From Candidatus Thiodiazotropha sp. LNASS1 (GTDB taxonomy: Bacteria; Pseudomonadota; Gammaproteobacteria; Chromatiales; Chromatiaceae), in assembly GCF_964212655.1 (NCBI RefSeq), contig NZ_OZ156465.1:2356001-2420000 (forward strand): a stretch of DNA of 64,000 nt, read 5' to 3'. The position numbers were made by a program, and so were the translations under genes. Within the stretch, counting starts at the first letter, position 1; each line of letters starts with the position of its first letter. Below, in pieces: positions 1-8,999 of the stretch. Below the pieces are notes generated by a model. That model was not told the origin of the DNA. It searched no databases and saw only the letters and a list, made by a program, of their open reading frames with translations.

Positions 1-2
1 GC

Positions 3-896
3 ATTTATCAATCTCTCTATGAACAGGCTCCCGATGACAGCGACATCGCCTTTTCCCTTGGTATCATCAATCTACAGCAGGAACGATATCAAGAAGCAAA
101 GACTTATCTGAAATCACTGGTCGATAAAAGGAAGAAGCGCAACCAGGCCAGCTTCTACCTGGGGATGATCGCCGAGGAGGAGGAGGAACCAGGGCAGGCA
201 TTGGACTGGTATAGCCGGGTGGAAGGAAAAAATGTAATCGATGCACAGATTCGAATCGCCAAAATTCTGGCTGACCAGGGAAACCTGAATCAGGCCCGTG
301 AAACACTGCAACGGCTTCGCATCACCCAGAGCGCACACGAGGTAAGATTCTATATCATAGAAGCTGAGCTGATGCGCGAGGCGAGGGATTATGAGACCGC
401 CCATCAGATATATACCAAAGCCCTGGATTTGTTTGAGGACAACACAGACCTGCTCTATGCCCGGGGGTTGAATGCGGCCGATTTGAAACGGATCGATCTG
501 CTGGAGAATGATCTGCGTAAAATCCTCGCGTCCCAGCCGAAACACGCCGATGCTTTGAACGCTCTCGGCTATACCCTTGCCGATCAGACTGATCGTCTGG
601 AAGAGGCCAAAGATTACATAGCGCAGGCCCTGGCATTGAAACCTGAGAGTCCCGCCATACTCGACAGCATGGGATGGGTCGAATTTCGCATGGGCAACCT
701 GGAATCTGCTCTGGAGTTCCTCAACAAGGCTGCCACAATCAGCCCCGATGCTGAAATCGCTTCCCATCTGGGAGAGGTATTATGGCATTTAGGTCAGCAA
801 CAGCGCGCCATTGAGGTGTGGAATGCAGCCAATGAGCGCGATCCCGGTAATCGGTTTATCAATCCGGTCATGAGGCGCCTGGGCGTCAACAACTGA
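3..896 (+). CDS. TPR-repeat protein, 5' end outside window
   Basis: The reading frame is open from the left edge and ends in TGA at 894-896, so about 297 C-terminal residues are seen. The sequence is a run of helix-turn-helix TPR units; the clearest are ADALNALGYTLADQ, PAILDSMGWVEFRMGNLESA and EIASHLGEVLWHLGQQQRAI, each with the G/Y/A pattern of TPRs. TPR proteins of this type in gammaproteobacteria are usually lipoproteins or periplasmic scaffolds, but the signal region lies off the window. It is followed after 8 bp by ispE, so the two are likely co-transcribed. In E. coli and many relatives lolB precedes ispE; no lolB lies in the gap here. Confidence 0.85.
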   Translation: MYQSLYEQAPDDSDIAFSLGIINLQQERYQEAKTYLKSLVDKRKKRNQASFYLGMIAEEEEEPGQALDWYSRVEGKNVIDAQIRIAKILADQGNLNQARETLQRLRITQSAHEVRFYIIEAELMREARDYETAHQIYTKALDLFEDNTDLLYARGLNAADLKRIDLLENDLRKILASQPKHADALNALGYTLADQTDRLEEAKDYIAQALALKPESPAILDSMGWVEFRMGNLESALEFLNKAATISPDAEIASHLGEVLWHLGQQQRAIEVWNAANERDPGNRFINPVMRRLGVNN

Positions 897-904
897 CTCA
901 TCCC

Positions 905-1774
905 ATGTCGGTACGCAGTAGGTCTGACCAAAGCTCCGTCTATCTTGCACCTGCGAAACTGAACCTGATGCTGCGTATCACCGGCAGGCGCAGTGATGGC
1001 TACCATCAACTGCAGACCGTATTCCAATTTCTCGATATTCATGACCGGCTCCACATCAAAAGACGTGATGACAGCCAGATCATCCTACATGACGATGCAA
1101 GTGGTATTTCACCGGCGGATAACCTCATTTATCGCGCGGCCCGACTACTGCAATTGACCAGCGGTTCAGATCAAGGCGCTGAAATCACATTGGAAAAACA
1201 CCTCCCCATGGGTGGTGGACTTGGCGGGGGCAGTTCGGATGCAGCAACGACATTGATGGCCCTCAATCGGTTGTGGGGACTCTCGCTCAACCAGTCGGAG
1301 TTAACAAAACTCGCCCTGACCCTTGGCGCGGATGTGCCCATATTCATCCATGGCCATGCAGCATGGGCTGAAGGTATCGGTGAGGAATTGACCGATATCG
1401 ATCTCCCGGAGAAGTGGTATCTGGTATTGCAACCGCCATGTCACGTCTCCACCGCAGAGGTATTCAACCAACCTGATTTGACACGCCACTCACCCCGGAT
1501 CAAAATACGCGCCTTTCTGCAGGGTGATTGTCGGAACGATTGTCTACCCGTGGTACGCAGACGCCACCCTGAAGTGGCGGAAGCATTGGATTGGCTGAAC
1601 CAGTTTGCAGATGCCCGGCTTACCGGCACCGGCGCCTGTGTATTCGCCGCCTTTGCTGATCAGCGGTTGGCTCGCAACCTGCTTCAAAGGAAGCCGGCGA
1701 GTCTGAATGGTTTTGTTGCGCGCGGGATCAACCGTTCCCCGCTATTGGAGTTACTCCAACCCGAACTGAGTTAA
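905..1774 (+). CDS. ispE: 4-diphosphocytidyl-2-C-methyl-D-erythritol kinase
   Basis: IspE phosphorylates CDP-methylerythritol at the 2-hydroxyl in the MEP isoprenoid pathway (cytosolic, ATP-dependent). The 289-residue protein has the family's usual length. The N-terminal [20 protein letters not shown] block contains the conserved lysine and the DGYH motif, and the GHMP-kinase ATP loop reads [14 protein letters not shown] at about residue 100. The C-terminal GHMP motif appears as [14 protein letters not shown]. The ATG at 905 lies 8 bp after the TPR gene. The TAA is only 1 bp from the tRNA-Gln gene, an order (ispE-tRNA-Gln-prs) common in gammaproteobacteria. Confidence 0.96.
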   Translation: MSVRSRSDQSSVYLAPAKLNLMLRITGRRSDGYHQLQTVFQFLDIHDRLHIKRRDDSQIILHDDASGISPADNLIYRAARLLQLTSGSDQGAEITLEKHLPMGGGLGGGSSDAATTLMALNRLWGLSLNQSELTKLALTLGADVPIFIHGHAAWAEGIGEELTDIDLPEKWYLVLQPPCHVSTAEVFNQPDLTRHSPRIKIRAFLQGDCRNDCLPVVRRRHPEVAEALDWLNQFADARLTGTGACVFAAFADQRLARNLLQRKPASLNGFVARGINRSPLLELLQPELS

Positions 1775-1775
1775 T

Positions 1776-1850
1776 TGGGGCGTCGCCAAGCGGTAAGGCA
1801 CTGGGTTTTGATCCCAGCATTCGTAGGTTCGAATCCTGCCGCCCCAGCCA
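1776..1850 (+). tRNA. tRNA-Gln (anticodon TTG)
   Basis: A 75-nt cloverleaf: acceptor arm TGGGGCG pairs with CGCCCCA, then discriminator G and encoded CCA at 1848-1850. The anticodon stem CTGGG/CCCAG encloses TTTTGAT, with anticodon TTG at 1808-1810, reading CAA as glutamine. The T-arm contains the usual GGTTCGAATCC. It starts one base after the ispE stop and so is probably processed from an ispE-prs transcript or from a promoter inside ispE. Confidence 0.97.
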
Positions 1851-1890
1851 TTTCATAGCAATCCACTGTTTGATAAAGGGGATCAAAACC

Positions 1891-2844
1891 GTGCCTGCCA
1901 CTGCCATGATGGTCTTTTCCGGAAACGCCAACCCGGAACTGAGCGATGAAATCGTAGCTCACCTCAGCCTCCCACTTGGAAAAATGCATGTCGGTCGCTT
2001 CAGCGACGGCGAAGTCATGGCGGAGATCCATGAGAACGTACGTGGTCGCGATGTCTTCATCGTCCAGCCCACCTCAGCGCCAACCAATGAAAATCTGATG
2101 GAACTGTTGGTGATGATCGATGCCATGCGCTGGTCATCCGCCAAACGCATCACAGCAGTGATCCCCTACTTCGGTTATGCGCGACAGGATAGGCGCCCCC
2201 GCTCCGCACGCGTACCGATAACTGCCCGACTGGCAGCCAAGATGATCGGTGCTGCGGGCGCTGACCGGGTGTTGACTGTGGACCTGCATGCCGACCAGAT
2301 CCAGGGCTTCTTCGATATCCCGGTTGACAATGTCTACGCATCCCCGATCCTGCTGGGCGATGTATGGCGTCAAAAACACCCGGATATCGTCGTCGTTTCT
2401 CCCGATGTAGGTGGCGTAGTCAGGGCGCGGGCGTTGGCAAAAAGGTTGGATGATGCGGAATTGGCGATCATCGATAAACGCCGACCCAGGCCCAATGAAG
2501 CCAAGATAATGAATATTATCGGCAATGTGGAGGGACGCAGTTGTATTCTTATCGATGACCTGGTGGACACCGCGGGGACTCTCTGTCAGGCCGCCACTGC
2601 CCTGAAAGAGCACGGTGCAGCCAAGGTGGTGGCCTATTGTACACACCCGGTACTCTCCGGACCTGCCGTCTCCAATCTCAGCAACTCCCAGCTGGATGAA
2701 CTGGTGGTAACGAATACGATTCCTCTCTCCGAAGATGCCAAACTCTGCACACCCATCCGCCAGGTGAGCATTGCGGAACTGCTTGCGGAGACGATGCGCC
2801 GCATTTCGAATGAGGAGTCCGTCAGCTCCCTGTTCATCGACTGA
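1891..2844 (+). CDS. prs: ribose-phosphate pyrophosphokinase
   Basis: Makes PRPP from ribose 5-phosphate and ATP for nucleotide, NAD, histidine and tryptophan synthesis. The 317 residues include the N-terminal [11 protein letters not shown] block, the [12 protein letters not shown]-binding motif, and the PRPP-binding loop [15 protein letters not shown] near residue 217. I chose GTG at 1891 because AAGGGGA lies 8 nt upstream. An in-frame TTG at 1870 would add seven residues without a ribosome site, and the ATG at 1906 would be too close to the conserved MMVFSGN start. It follows tRNA-Gln directly. Confidence 0.95.
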   Translation: MPATAMMVFSGNANPELSDEIVAHLSLPLGKMHVGRFSDGEVMAEIHENVRGRDVFIVQPTSAPTNENLMELLVMIDAMRWSSAKRITAVIPYFGYARQDRRPRSARVPITARLAAKMIGAAGADRVLTVDLHADQIQGFFDIPVDNVYASPILLGDVWRQKHPDIVVVSPDVGGVVRARALAKRLDDAELAIIDKRRPRPNEAKIMNIIGNVEGRSCILIDDLVDTAGTLCQAATALKEHGAAKVVAYCTHPVLSGPAVSNLSNSQLDELVVTNTIPLSEDAKLCTPIRQVSIAELLAETMRRISNEESVSSLFID

Positions 2845-3189
2845 CCACACCACACAATTCAAGCGTCACATGGTCCTCAGAGGCAACTCAGTCCATTTAA
2901 TAGGCGCTGACAAGTGCAACAGATCCTGGCTGTCATAGAATAAGCGCCCTTGAATCGCCGTTTCGGCAACCTCGCCGGCTTTCCACTCATTTGCCTTTCC
3001 AACAGACAGCCACCTTTCACCGTAGAGACAATCATGACCGATCACCAACAACCTGTACTCGCAGACGGGGCTGGAAATAAAAGCAAATTCTGTTAGAATC
3101 GCGCGTCCGCTGTGATACAGCGATATCGCGTCGCTTTGGTCGCGAAACGACGCATCCACACACAGAAAACCACAGATACGGAGTCTGCC
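2845..3189 (+). other. intergenic region before rplY
   Basis: About 345 bp without a convincing gene. Short overlapping frames on the minus strand have no ribosome site or recognisable motif. The only signal I see is a possible promoter near 3071-3099. Confidence 0.6.
3071..3099 (+). promoter_or_regulatory. possible sigma70 promoter of rplY
   Basis: CTGGAA at 3071-3076 and TAGAAT at 3094-3099 are separated by exactly 17 bp, about 90 bp before the rplY start. The match to consensus is moderate (3/6 and 5/6), so this is a candidate only. Confidence 0.35.
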
Positions 3190-3828
3190 ATGTCTGCCAA
3201 TTTTGAAATTAACGCTCAATCTCGGAGCGATTCAGGGAAAGGTGCGAGCCGCCGCCTGCGTCGTTCCGGTCTGGTGCCGGGTATCGTGTACGGCGCCCAC
3301 AAGGATCCGACCATGATCAGCGTCCCCCACAATGAACTTGTTCATTCACTGGCGAACGAAGGGTTCTATGCAAACCTTTTAAACCTGAAACTCGGCGGAA
3401 AGACTGAACAGGTGGTGCTTAAGGATCTTCAACGCCACCCGGCCAAGCCTTTCCTTCTGCATGTGGATTTTCAACGGATCCAGGCGGACGAGAAGATCCG
3501 TTTGCATGTCCCGATCCATTTTATCAACGAATCGGCCTCTCCCGGTATCAAGGCTGGTGGCCAGGCGAGTCATGTAATGAGTGATATGGAGATCACCTGT
3601 CTGCCTAAGGACCTGCCGGAGTTCATCGAGGTCGATCTGACCAACCTGGAGATGGGCACAATACTACACGCTTCCGAAGTGAAACTGCCCGATGGCGTCG
3701 ATCTGATCACCCATGAAGGCAATGAGGATCCAATCGTGCTCACCATCCACACCGCTCACGCTACCGAAGTCGAACCGAGGGAAGAAGAAGAAGAGGCCGG
3801 TGAGGGTGACGAGGAACCGGCGGAATAA
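3190..3828 (+). CDS. rplY: 50S ribosomal protein L25 (CTC form)
   Basis: Binds 5S rRNA in the large subunit. At 212 residues it is the long general-stress CTC form: an N-terminal L25 beta-barrel (GKGASRRLRRSGLVPGIVYG) followed by the TL5/CTC C-terminal domain and an acidic tail rich in Glu. The ATG at 3190 is chosen because the SANFEIN start matches L25/CTC proteins and GGAG lies upstream. An in-frame alternative codon at 3112 would add a Lys/Arg-rich leader not typical of the family. Placement between prs and pth is the standard gammaproteobacterial order. Confidence 0.95.
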   Translation: MSANFEINAQSRSDSGKGASRRLRRSGLVPGIVYGAHKDPTMISVPHNELVHSLANEGFYANLLNLKLGGKTEQVVLKDLQRHPAKPFLLHVDFQRIQADEKIRLHVPIHFINESASPGIKAGGQASHVMSDMEITCLPKDLPEFIEVDLTNLEMGTILHASEVKLPDGVDLITHEGNEDPIVLTIHTAHATEVEPREEEEEAGEGDEEPAE

Positions 3829-3839
3829 CTCAGGTCGAA

Positions 3840-3861
3840 GGGGGGACTTAAACATCCCCCC
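3840..3861 (+). terminator. GC hairpin after rplY
   Basis: A perfect 7-bp inverted repeat GGGGGGA/TCCCCCC with an 8-nt loop sits 11 bp after the rplY stop. There is no T-run behind it, so it may be an attenuating or mRNA-stabilising hairpin rather than a full terminator. Confidence 0.4.
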
Positions 3862-3928
3862 TGATCGCACACGACCGGCACCCTACTCTGCCGCATTGCA
3901 GTAGTGGACCGGTTTAGCGAATAGTATA

Positions 3929-4513
3929 GTGGTACAACACCCCATCAAACTTATCGTCGGCCTGGGGAACCCCGGACCAGACCATGAGGAAACCCGCCAC
4001 AATGCAGGTTTCTGGTTTGTGGATAGGCTGGCCCGGCAACACAATCAACCCTTTCGCAATGAGTCGCGCCACCACGGCTTGGCGTGCAAGCTGAATATTG
4101 CCGGGAAAGAGGTACGCCTCTTAAAACCCATAACCTATATGAACCGAAGCGGTCAGGCGGTTTCCAGTCTGGCCAACTATTTCCGTATATCTCCCAGCGA
4201 AATACTTGTGGTACACGATGAACTTGACCTGGAACCGGGGCAGGTACGCCTCAAAACAGGCGGCGGACATGCAGGCCACAATGGTTTAAGGGACATCATG
4301 AGCGCCCTTGGCAGCAGGGATTTCCATCGTCTGCGTATCGGTATCGACCATCCCAACGACCGAAACATGGTGGTCGACTATGTCTTGGGACGCCCATCCA
4401 AAATTGACCGTGAAGCGATCGACGGCGCCATCGATGATGCCATCGAATGTCTCGATGAAGTCGTAAAAGGTGAATTGAGCAAAGTGATGAATCGCTTGCA
4501 CGGCAGCCGTTAG
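3929..4513 (+). CDS. pth: peptidyl-tRNA hydrolase
   Basis: Releases tRNA from prematurely dropped peptidyl-tRNA. The 194-residue protein has the N-terminal IVGLGNPGPDHEETRHNAGF with the catalytic His (aligning with E. coli His20), the TYMNRSGQAV motif, and HDELDLEPG...GGGHAGHNGL. The only plausible start is GTG at 3929; no ATG fits and the ribosome site is weak. In many relatives ychF follows pth, but here the next gene is an unrelated export protein after a promoter-containing gap. Confidence 0.95.
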   Translation: MVQHPIKLIVGLGNPGPDHEETRHNAGFWFVDRLARQHNQPFRNESRHHGLACKLNIAGKEVRLLKPITYMNRSGQAVSSLANYFRISPSEILVVHDELDLEPGQVRLKTGGGHAGHNGLRDIMSALGSRDFHRLRIGIDHPNDRNMVVDYVLGRPSKIDREAIDGAIDDAIECLDEVVKGELSKVMNRLHGSR

Positions 4514-4573
4514 CAATCACTCCTGCCGCATCGGAAAAATTGTGACGGATACCCGAGCAGAGCACCTCATCTA

Positions 4574-4661
4574 TCATGAAAAAATGTCGGACTGGTATTA
4601 TATTAATAATTACTTATAATCTAACATATATATCCGACTTCAGGAGTGCGTTTTTTCATGA
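4574..4661. repeat. long imperfect inverted repeat over the start of the LolA-like gene
   Basis: TCATGAAAAAA at 4574-4584 is perfectly complementary to TTTTTTCATGA at 4651-4661, which contains the start codon. Inside it GTCGGA (4586-4591) pairs with TCCGAC (4633-4638). The ribosome site lies between the two right-hand arms. The structure could act as a DNA operator around the promoter or as a translation-blocking hairpin in readthrough transcripts from pth. Confidence 0.55.
4592..4620 (+). promoter_or_regulatory. possible promoter of the LolA-like export operon
   Basis: A perfect TATAAT at 4615-4620 is preceded 17 bp upstream by CTGGTA (3/6 match to TTGACA) in a very AT-rich stretch. It lies inside the loop of the inverted repeat 4574-4661, which would allow repressor or structural control. 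Confidence 0.45.
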
Positions 4662-5404
4662 AAGGATTAATTCAGGCTTTGTGGATCCTGATCATCTGCA
4701 GCAGCGGGAGCCTGGCCGGTGAGACCGAACAGGAGGCTGTCGATCTGCTGAGAAAGACCGAAACATTGATGCGTTCCAGCGGCACCGTCGCTGAGTATCA
4801 GGTCGATATTATTCGGCCTGACTGGCAACGCACGATGTCATTCCGCAGTCACGATGACATCGACAACAACCGCTTCCGCATGGAAATCCTCTCCCCGCGC
4901 AAAACAAAGGGTACTGTCTACCTCAAGGTCAACAATATCCTCTCCATGTACCTGCCCAAACTTCGCAGACAGATCAATATCTCACCGGCAATGATGCAGG
5001 ATCCCTGGATGGGTTCCGATTTCCTTAATCAGGACCTGCTGGAGACAGATTCGCTGGTCGATCAATACAGTCACCGTATCGTTGCCCGTGAAGGGGTGGG
5101 TGAACAGGCTATTGTGACAATCGAATCAACCCCATCTGCCACAGCTGCGGTGACCTGGAAACGGTTGATCCAGCGCATCCGCGCCAATGGCATTCCGTTG
5201 GAGATGGAATATCAATGCGAGAAAATGGCAAACCGACGCATGACTTTTGACCAGATCAGGATTATGGACGGTCGACTCATCCCAACCCGCTGGACCATGG
5301 CACCCCAAGATCAACCTGGCAAAAGAACCGTCATCACATTGAAATCAATCCAATTCAATGTCCCACTGGCGGACGATATCTTTAACCCGGCCAAGAGAAA
5401 ATAG
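4658..5404 (+). CDS. LolA-like outer-membrane lipoprotein-sorting protein
   Basis: A 248-residue secreted protein: signal peptide at residues 1-20 (hydrophobic core, cleavage near LAG-ET), then an incomplete beta-barrel of the LolA-like type (PF17131 family by pattern). The motif YLPKLRRQINISPAMMQDPW and the following MGSDF are typical. Such proteins carry lipids or lipoproteins across the periplasm. Start ATG 4658 follows AGGAG by 11 nt; an upstream in-frame GTG at 4646 overlaps that ribosome site and is rejected. It heads a set with two FtsX-like permeases and an ATPase, so it is probably their periplasmic acceptor. A paralogue lies at 37878-38855. Confidence 0.85.
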   Translation: MKGLIQALWILIICSSGSLAGETEQEAVDLLRKTETLMRSSGTVAEYQVDIIRPDWQRTMSFRSHDDIDNNRFRMEILSPRKTKGTVYLKVNNILSMYLPKLRRQINISPAMMQDPWMGSDFLNQDLLETDSLVDQYSHRIVAREGVGEQAIVTIESTPSATAAVTWKRLIQRIRANGIPLEMEYQCEKMANRRMTFDQIRIMDGRLIPTRWTMAPQDQPGKRTVITLKSIQFNVPLADDIFNPAKRK

Positions 5405-5485
5405 CGCAACATCGCTTCGAAAGTATTTCCGATTATGCTATATCCTTGATCGCAGGGATCTCTTTTATTTCTTCCTGGGGAACTG

Positions 5486-6730
5486 ATGAGCCTGTCGACC
5501 ACAACAGTCGTCCACACCATCCTGACTGTGGCGCTGAGAAATCTGCTCACACACAAACGACGAACGCTCTTGACCGTCGGGGCAATTGCAGTAGGCCTAG
5601 CCTCGCTGATCTTTCTCTGGGGATTCAACGAGGGCCTGCATCGCAATATGCTGGGGAACTTTCAGAAGGCCATCATCGGCTCCATACAGATCCATCACGA
5701 GGGTTTTTTTCAGCATCCCGAACTGTCAAAGTCCATCACCAATCCAGGCAGGGTCGTCGATTCACTGCATCAGGCCGGTATATCTGACTACAGTATGCGC
5801 CTTGAAAGTTTTGGTCTGGCCGCTTCCGATTTCACCACCCAGGGAGTGATGCTTATCGGCATGGATCCTATCCGTGAGGGACGGGTCACCGAACTTGCCA
5901 AACGGATCGGCATAGGCCGCTTCCTGGCGCCGGAAGATGAATATGCGCTGATTCTGGGCGCCACCACGGCCAACAACCTGCAGATCAGACTTGGCGATGA
6001 AGTAATCATTATCGGGTACGATCGCTACGGCGCAATGGTGGCGGAGTCTTTCACCCTGGTCGGTATCATCACCAGCGGTGAAATGGGATTGGATAAAGGC
6101 ATGGCGCTCACCAGTCTTGCAACACTTCAGGAGATGATGGATTTAAACGACCAGGTAACCACTTTTGTTATCAGCAGTGATGAGGGAAATATTCCTTCCC
6201 TGGTTTCAGAACTCGAGCACTCTCTGCAAAATGAATCACTGGAGGTTATGCCCTGGTACACGATGTTTCCCGTTATGAAAGAATGGGTGACTCTGCATAA
6301 TGGTTTTCTCTATCTTTTTCTCGGTGTGGTGTTGTTCATCGTTCTGGCTGGCGAACTGAATACCATGCTGATTTCAATGCTGGAAAGGACCAGGGAGTTC
6401 GGCGTTTTGATGGCGATCGGCACGACAGGTTATCAGATAGCCGGGATGCTACTGATTGAAGCGGCGGTGATAGGCATTGCAGGCATAATCTTCGGCATTA
6501 TTCTGGGATATGCCAGCGTATTTATCACCGGCCTCTACGGTATCGATCTTTCGATCCTGCTCGGTTCCACGTCTCGCTTCTATGTTGATCCGCTGATCCG
6601 CCCCCATCTCAAACTCGATCACCTGGGCATTACCAGTGGCATTATTCTTATCGCATCGTTGATTGCGGGGATTTATCCCGCCTGGCGTGCCAGCTTGCTG
6701 CAACCAGTCGAGGCGATAAGAAATGGCTGA
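5486..6730 (+). CDS. ABC transporter permease, FtsX/LolC-E family
   Basis: A 414-residue inner-membrane protein with one N-terminal transmembrane helix (about residues 30-50), a large periplasmic MacB-like core domain, and three C-terminal helices (about 275-300, 325-350, 375-400), the four-helix layout of MacB/LolC/LolE permeases. The conserved pre-membrane stretch LLTHKRRTLLTVGAIAVGLA and the tail YPAWRASLLQPVEAIRNG are diagnostic. It overlaps the next permease by 8 bp, so the two are translationally coupled and likely form a heterodimer like LolC-LolE. The substrate is inferred from the LolA-like gene upstream. Confidence 0.9.
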   Translation: MSLSTTTVVHTILTVALRNLLTHKRRTLLTVGAIAVGLASLIFLWGFNEGLHRNMLGNFQKAIIGSIQIHHEGFFQHPELSKSITNPGRVVDSLHQAGISDYSMRLESFGLAASDFTTQGVMLIGMDPIREGRVTELAKRIGIGRFLAPEDEYALILGATTANNLQIRLGDEVIIIGYDRYGAMVAESFTLVGIITSGEMGLDKGMALTSLATLQEMMDLNDQVTTFVISSDEGNIPSLVSELEHSLQNESLEVMPWYTMFPVMKEWVTLHNGFLYLFLGVVLFIVLAGELNTMLISMLERTREFGVLMAIGTTGYQIAGMLLIEAAVIGIAGIIFGIILGYASVFITGLYGIDLSILLGSTSRFYVDPLIRPHLKLDHLGITSGIILIASLIAGIYPAWRASLLQPVEAIRNG

Positions 6731-7973
6731 ATCATACCGCCTCAGTCTGCTCACCTATTTACAACTGGCATCACGCAATCTTCTGCGTAACCGACGCCGC
6801 ACCTTGATCACCTTGCTGACGATGAGCTTCGGCATTGCCACATTGACCCTCCTCAGCGCCTTGAACGACGGTTGGTTGAGCCAGATGAAGACTAATTTCA
6901 TCCTCAGCTATACCGGACACCTGCAGATCCACGCCAAGGGCTTTGAAACATCACAAAATCTCAATGACCGGATTCTGGAACCTGAAGAGATTTCAAGATT
7001 GATGCAGGGTTACCCGGAAATCGTAGGTTGGACACAACGCATCCGCACCTCAGGTCTGGCTTCCGTGGGAGGCAGCAGTGCAGGCCTACAGATCATGGCA
7101 ACCGACCCGGAGCAGGAAACATGGGTCACTTCCATGGATCAACGTGTCACTGAAGGTGTATGGCTGAGACCGGGGATGAGCCACGATCTGGTACTCGGAC
7201 ATACTGTCGCGCAGAATCTTGGTGCGGAACTCGGCGATAGGGTCATCTTGATGGTACAACGCTTGAACGGCGAAATGACCTCGGAGGTCTTTTTTCTGCG
7301 CGGCATTCTCGAAACCGGCGCACCACAAATAGACAGAAGCCTGGCTCTGATCACCCTGAACAGCGCACAACAATGGCTGCAGATGGAGGATTCTGTCACA
7401 GATATCGTCATCCGTGCAGATATACATGACAATACCGACACCCTTTATCGCCTGTTTGCTCAACAGCTTTCTGAGCGGAAATATGAAATCATGCAATGGC
7501 AGGAACTGGACCCGATGGTTAAGCAGTGGCTTGAGTTCAGTGATGCCTACGGTTTTGTAGTTCTTCTGGTGGTCATCATCCTGGTACTGATTGAGATCCT
7601 GAATACCATGCTGATATCCCTGCATGAGAGACAAAAGGAATTGGGTGTCATCGTTGCCATCGGAACCAAGAGATCACAAGTCTTCTCTATGCTGCTGTTG
7701 GAAGCCGTCATGCTGATATTCATTGGAGCGATTCTAGGTTATTTGGCGGGAAGCTCGATCGTCTACGCACTAGCCGACAGCGGTATAAATCTGACACATT
7801 TCGCGAGTGCATTCGAGTTTTTTTATATGGACCCAATCATACATCCGCAATTGACTCAGGGCTCTGCAGTAAAAATTCTCGGCGCCACACTTATTGCGGC
7901 ACTGCTGGCAGGCATCTACCCTGCATGGAGAGCTACCCACTTATCTCTAAGTCAGGCACTGCGCATTCAATAA
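6723..7973 (+). CDS. ABC transporter permease, FtsX/LolC-E family (second subunit)
   Basis: A paralogue of the preceding gene (416 residues) with the same topology: N-terminal RNLLRNRRRTLITLLTMSFG, periplasmic domain, and three C-terminal helices ending in AGIYPAWRATHLSLSQALRIQ. The ATG at 6723 lies inside the previous gene's end (8-bp overlap). The pairing of two distinct FtsX permeases with one ATPase and a LolA-like protein resembles LolCDE-LolA. It could instead export another lipid or hydrophobic molecule; the sequence does not decide. Confidence 0.9.
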   Translation: MAESYRLSLLTYLQLASRNLLRNRRRTLITLLTMSFGIATLTLLSALNDGWLSQMKTNFILSYTGHLQIHAKGFETSQNLNDRILEPEEISRLMQGYPEIVGWTQRIRTSGLASVGGSSAGLQIMATDPEQETWVTSMDQRVTEGVWLRPGMSHDLVLGHTVAQNLGAELGDRVILMVQRLNGEMTSEVFFLRGILETGAPQIDRSLALITLNSAQQWLQMEDSVTDIVIRADIHDNTDTLYRLFAQQLSERKYEIMQWQELDPMVKQWLEFSDAYGFVVLLVVIILVLIEILNTMLISLHERQKELGVIVAIGTKRSQVFSMLLLEAVMLIFIGAILGYLAGSSIVYALADSGINLTHFASAFEFFYMDPIIHPQLTQGSAVKILGATLIAALLAGIYPAWRATHLSLSQALRIQ

Positions 7974-8115
7974 CCCTTGATTATACGACACACAACTTAT
8001 GCTGTTAGATACAACCACATTTCGAAATACAAGAGGACTGCTTTTCTTATACCTCCCCAGTGGGAGACAGCTTTATCACCTGCCAAAACACCTGATACAA
8101 GGCTCGATATAACGT

Positions 8116-8946
8116 ATGGTCAAGTACCAGGAATCACCGATCATCGGTATCCGTGAACTGCACAAGTGCTATTGGGTCGGCACCATGCCTTTTCCCGCAC
8201 TCCACGGCATCAATCTCGATATCAAGCCCGGTGAATTCGCAGTGGTTGCAGGACGGTCCGGATCCGGTAAGAGTACACTACTAAACATCATCGGTGCACT
8301 GGAATCCGCTGACAACGGAAATGTTGAGGTCCTTGGGCATGATATTCTCAACATGAACAGGGATCAGCGTACACAATTTCGCTTGCGCAATATCGGCTTT
8401 GTATTTCAGGCCTATAATCTCATTCGTGTATTCACCGCACGTGAAAATGTCGCTTACGTCTGTCAATTACAGGGTAAGAGCCGGAAGGAGAGTTTGGATA
8501 TAGCGAATCACTGGTTGCATGAAGTGGAGATTGGTCATCTCGGGTATCGTAGGCCGGACCAGTTATCCGGCGGCCAGCAACAACGTGTCGCTGTTGCCCG
8601 TGCACTTGCTTCCGGCCCCAAGCTGATACTTGCCGATGAGCCTACGGCAAACCTTGACAGCATGACCGGTAGACACTTGATCAACTTGATGCATGAACTA
8701 AACCAAAGACTTGGTACAACATTCCTCATCTCCTCACACGATCCTGACGTAAAAAGAGCCGCTGGGCGTCTGATCAAACTGGCTGATGGCCAGATCGTCG
8801 ATTCCTGGGACGAGGTACCGAAGACACCTCAATCTCTGGCATCAAGTTGTCCGGTCAGCCATCTCCCACTCAAGGAGCGTCTGAGAAAGCTGCTATATCA
8901 AAAAAGGAAGGCTCACGCCAACAAGAAGAAGATCAAACCCCGGTAA
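8116..8946 (+). CDS. ABC transporter ATP-binding protein, LolD/MacB family
   Basis: A 276-residue ATPase that powers the two permeases upstream. Walker A is GRSGSGKST (about residues 47-55), the Q-loop is VFQAYNLIRVF, the signature is LSGGQQQRVAVARAL, Walker B is LILADEPTANLD, and the H-loop is ISSHD. The LNIIGALESADNG segment is typical of LolD/MacB/FtsE. The C-terminus has a 50-residue basic extension (QKRKAHANKKKIKPR) longer than in LolD. A 142-bp gap separates it from the permeases, larger than expected inside an operon, so it may have its own promoter. Confidence 0.92.
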   Translation: MVKYQESPIIGIRELHKCYWVGTMPFPALHGINLDIKPGEFAVVAGRSGSGKSTLLNIIGALESADNGNVEVLGHDILNMNRDQRTQFRLRNIGFVFQAYNLIRVFTARENVAYVCQLQGKSRKESLDIANHWLHEVEIGHLGYRRPDQLSGGQQQRVAVARALASGPKLILADEPTANLDSMTGRHLINLMHELNQRLGTTFLISSHDPDVKRAAGRLIKLADGQIVDSWDEVPKTPQSLASSCPVSHLPLKERLRKLLYQKRKAHANKKKIKPR

Positions 8947-8999
8947 TGATGCATACTGGTGAAGCAGATCGATTATACCTCAAGGTTCAAATCCTGCGC

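Noticed and set aside
2134-2862. 242-codon minus-strand frame opposite prs
   Set aside because: Lies entirely antisense to the conserved prs gene and has no ribosome site; it is a shadow of the GC-rich codon pattern.
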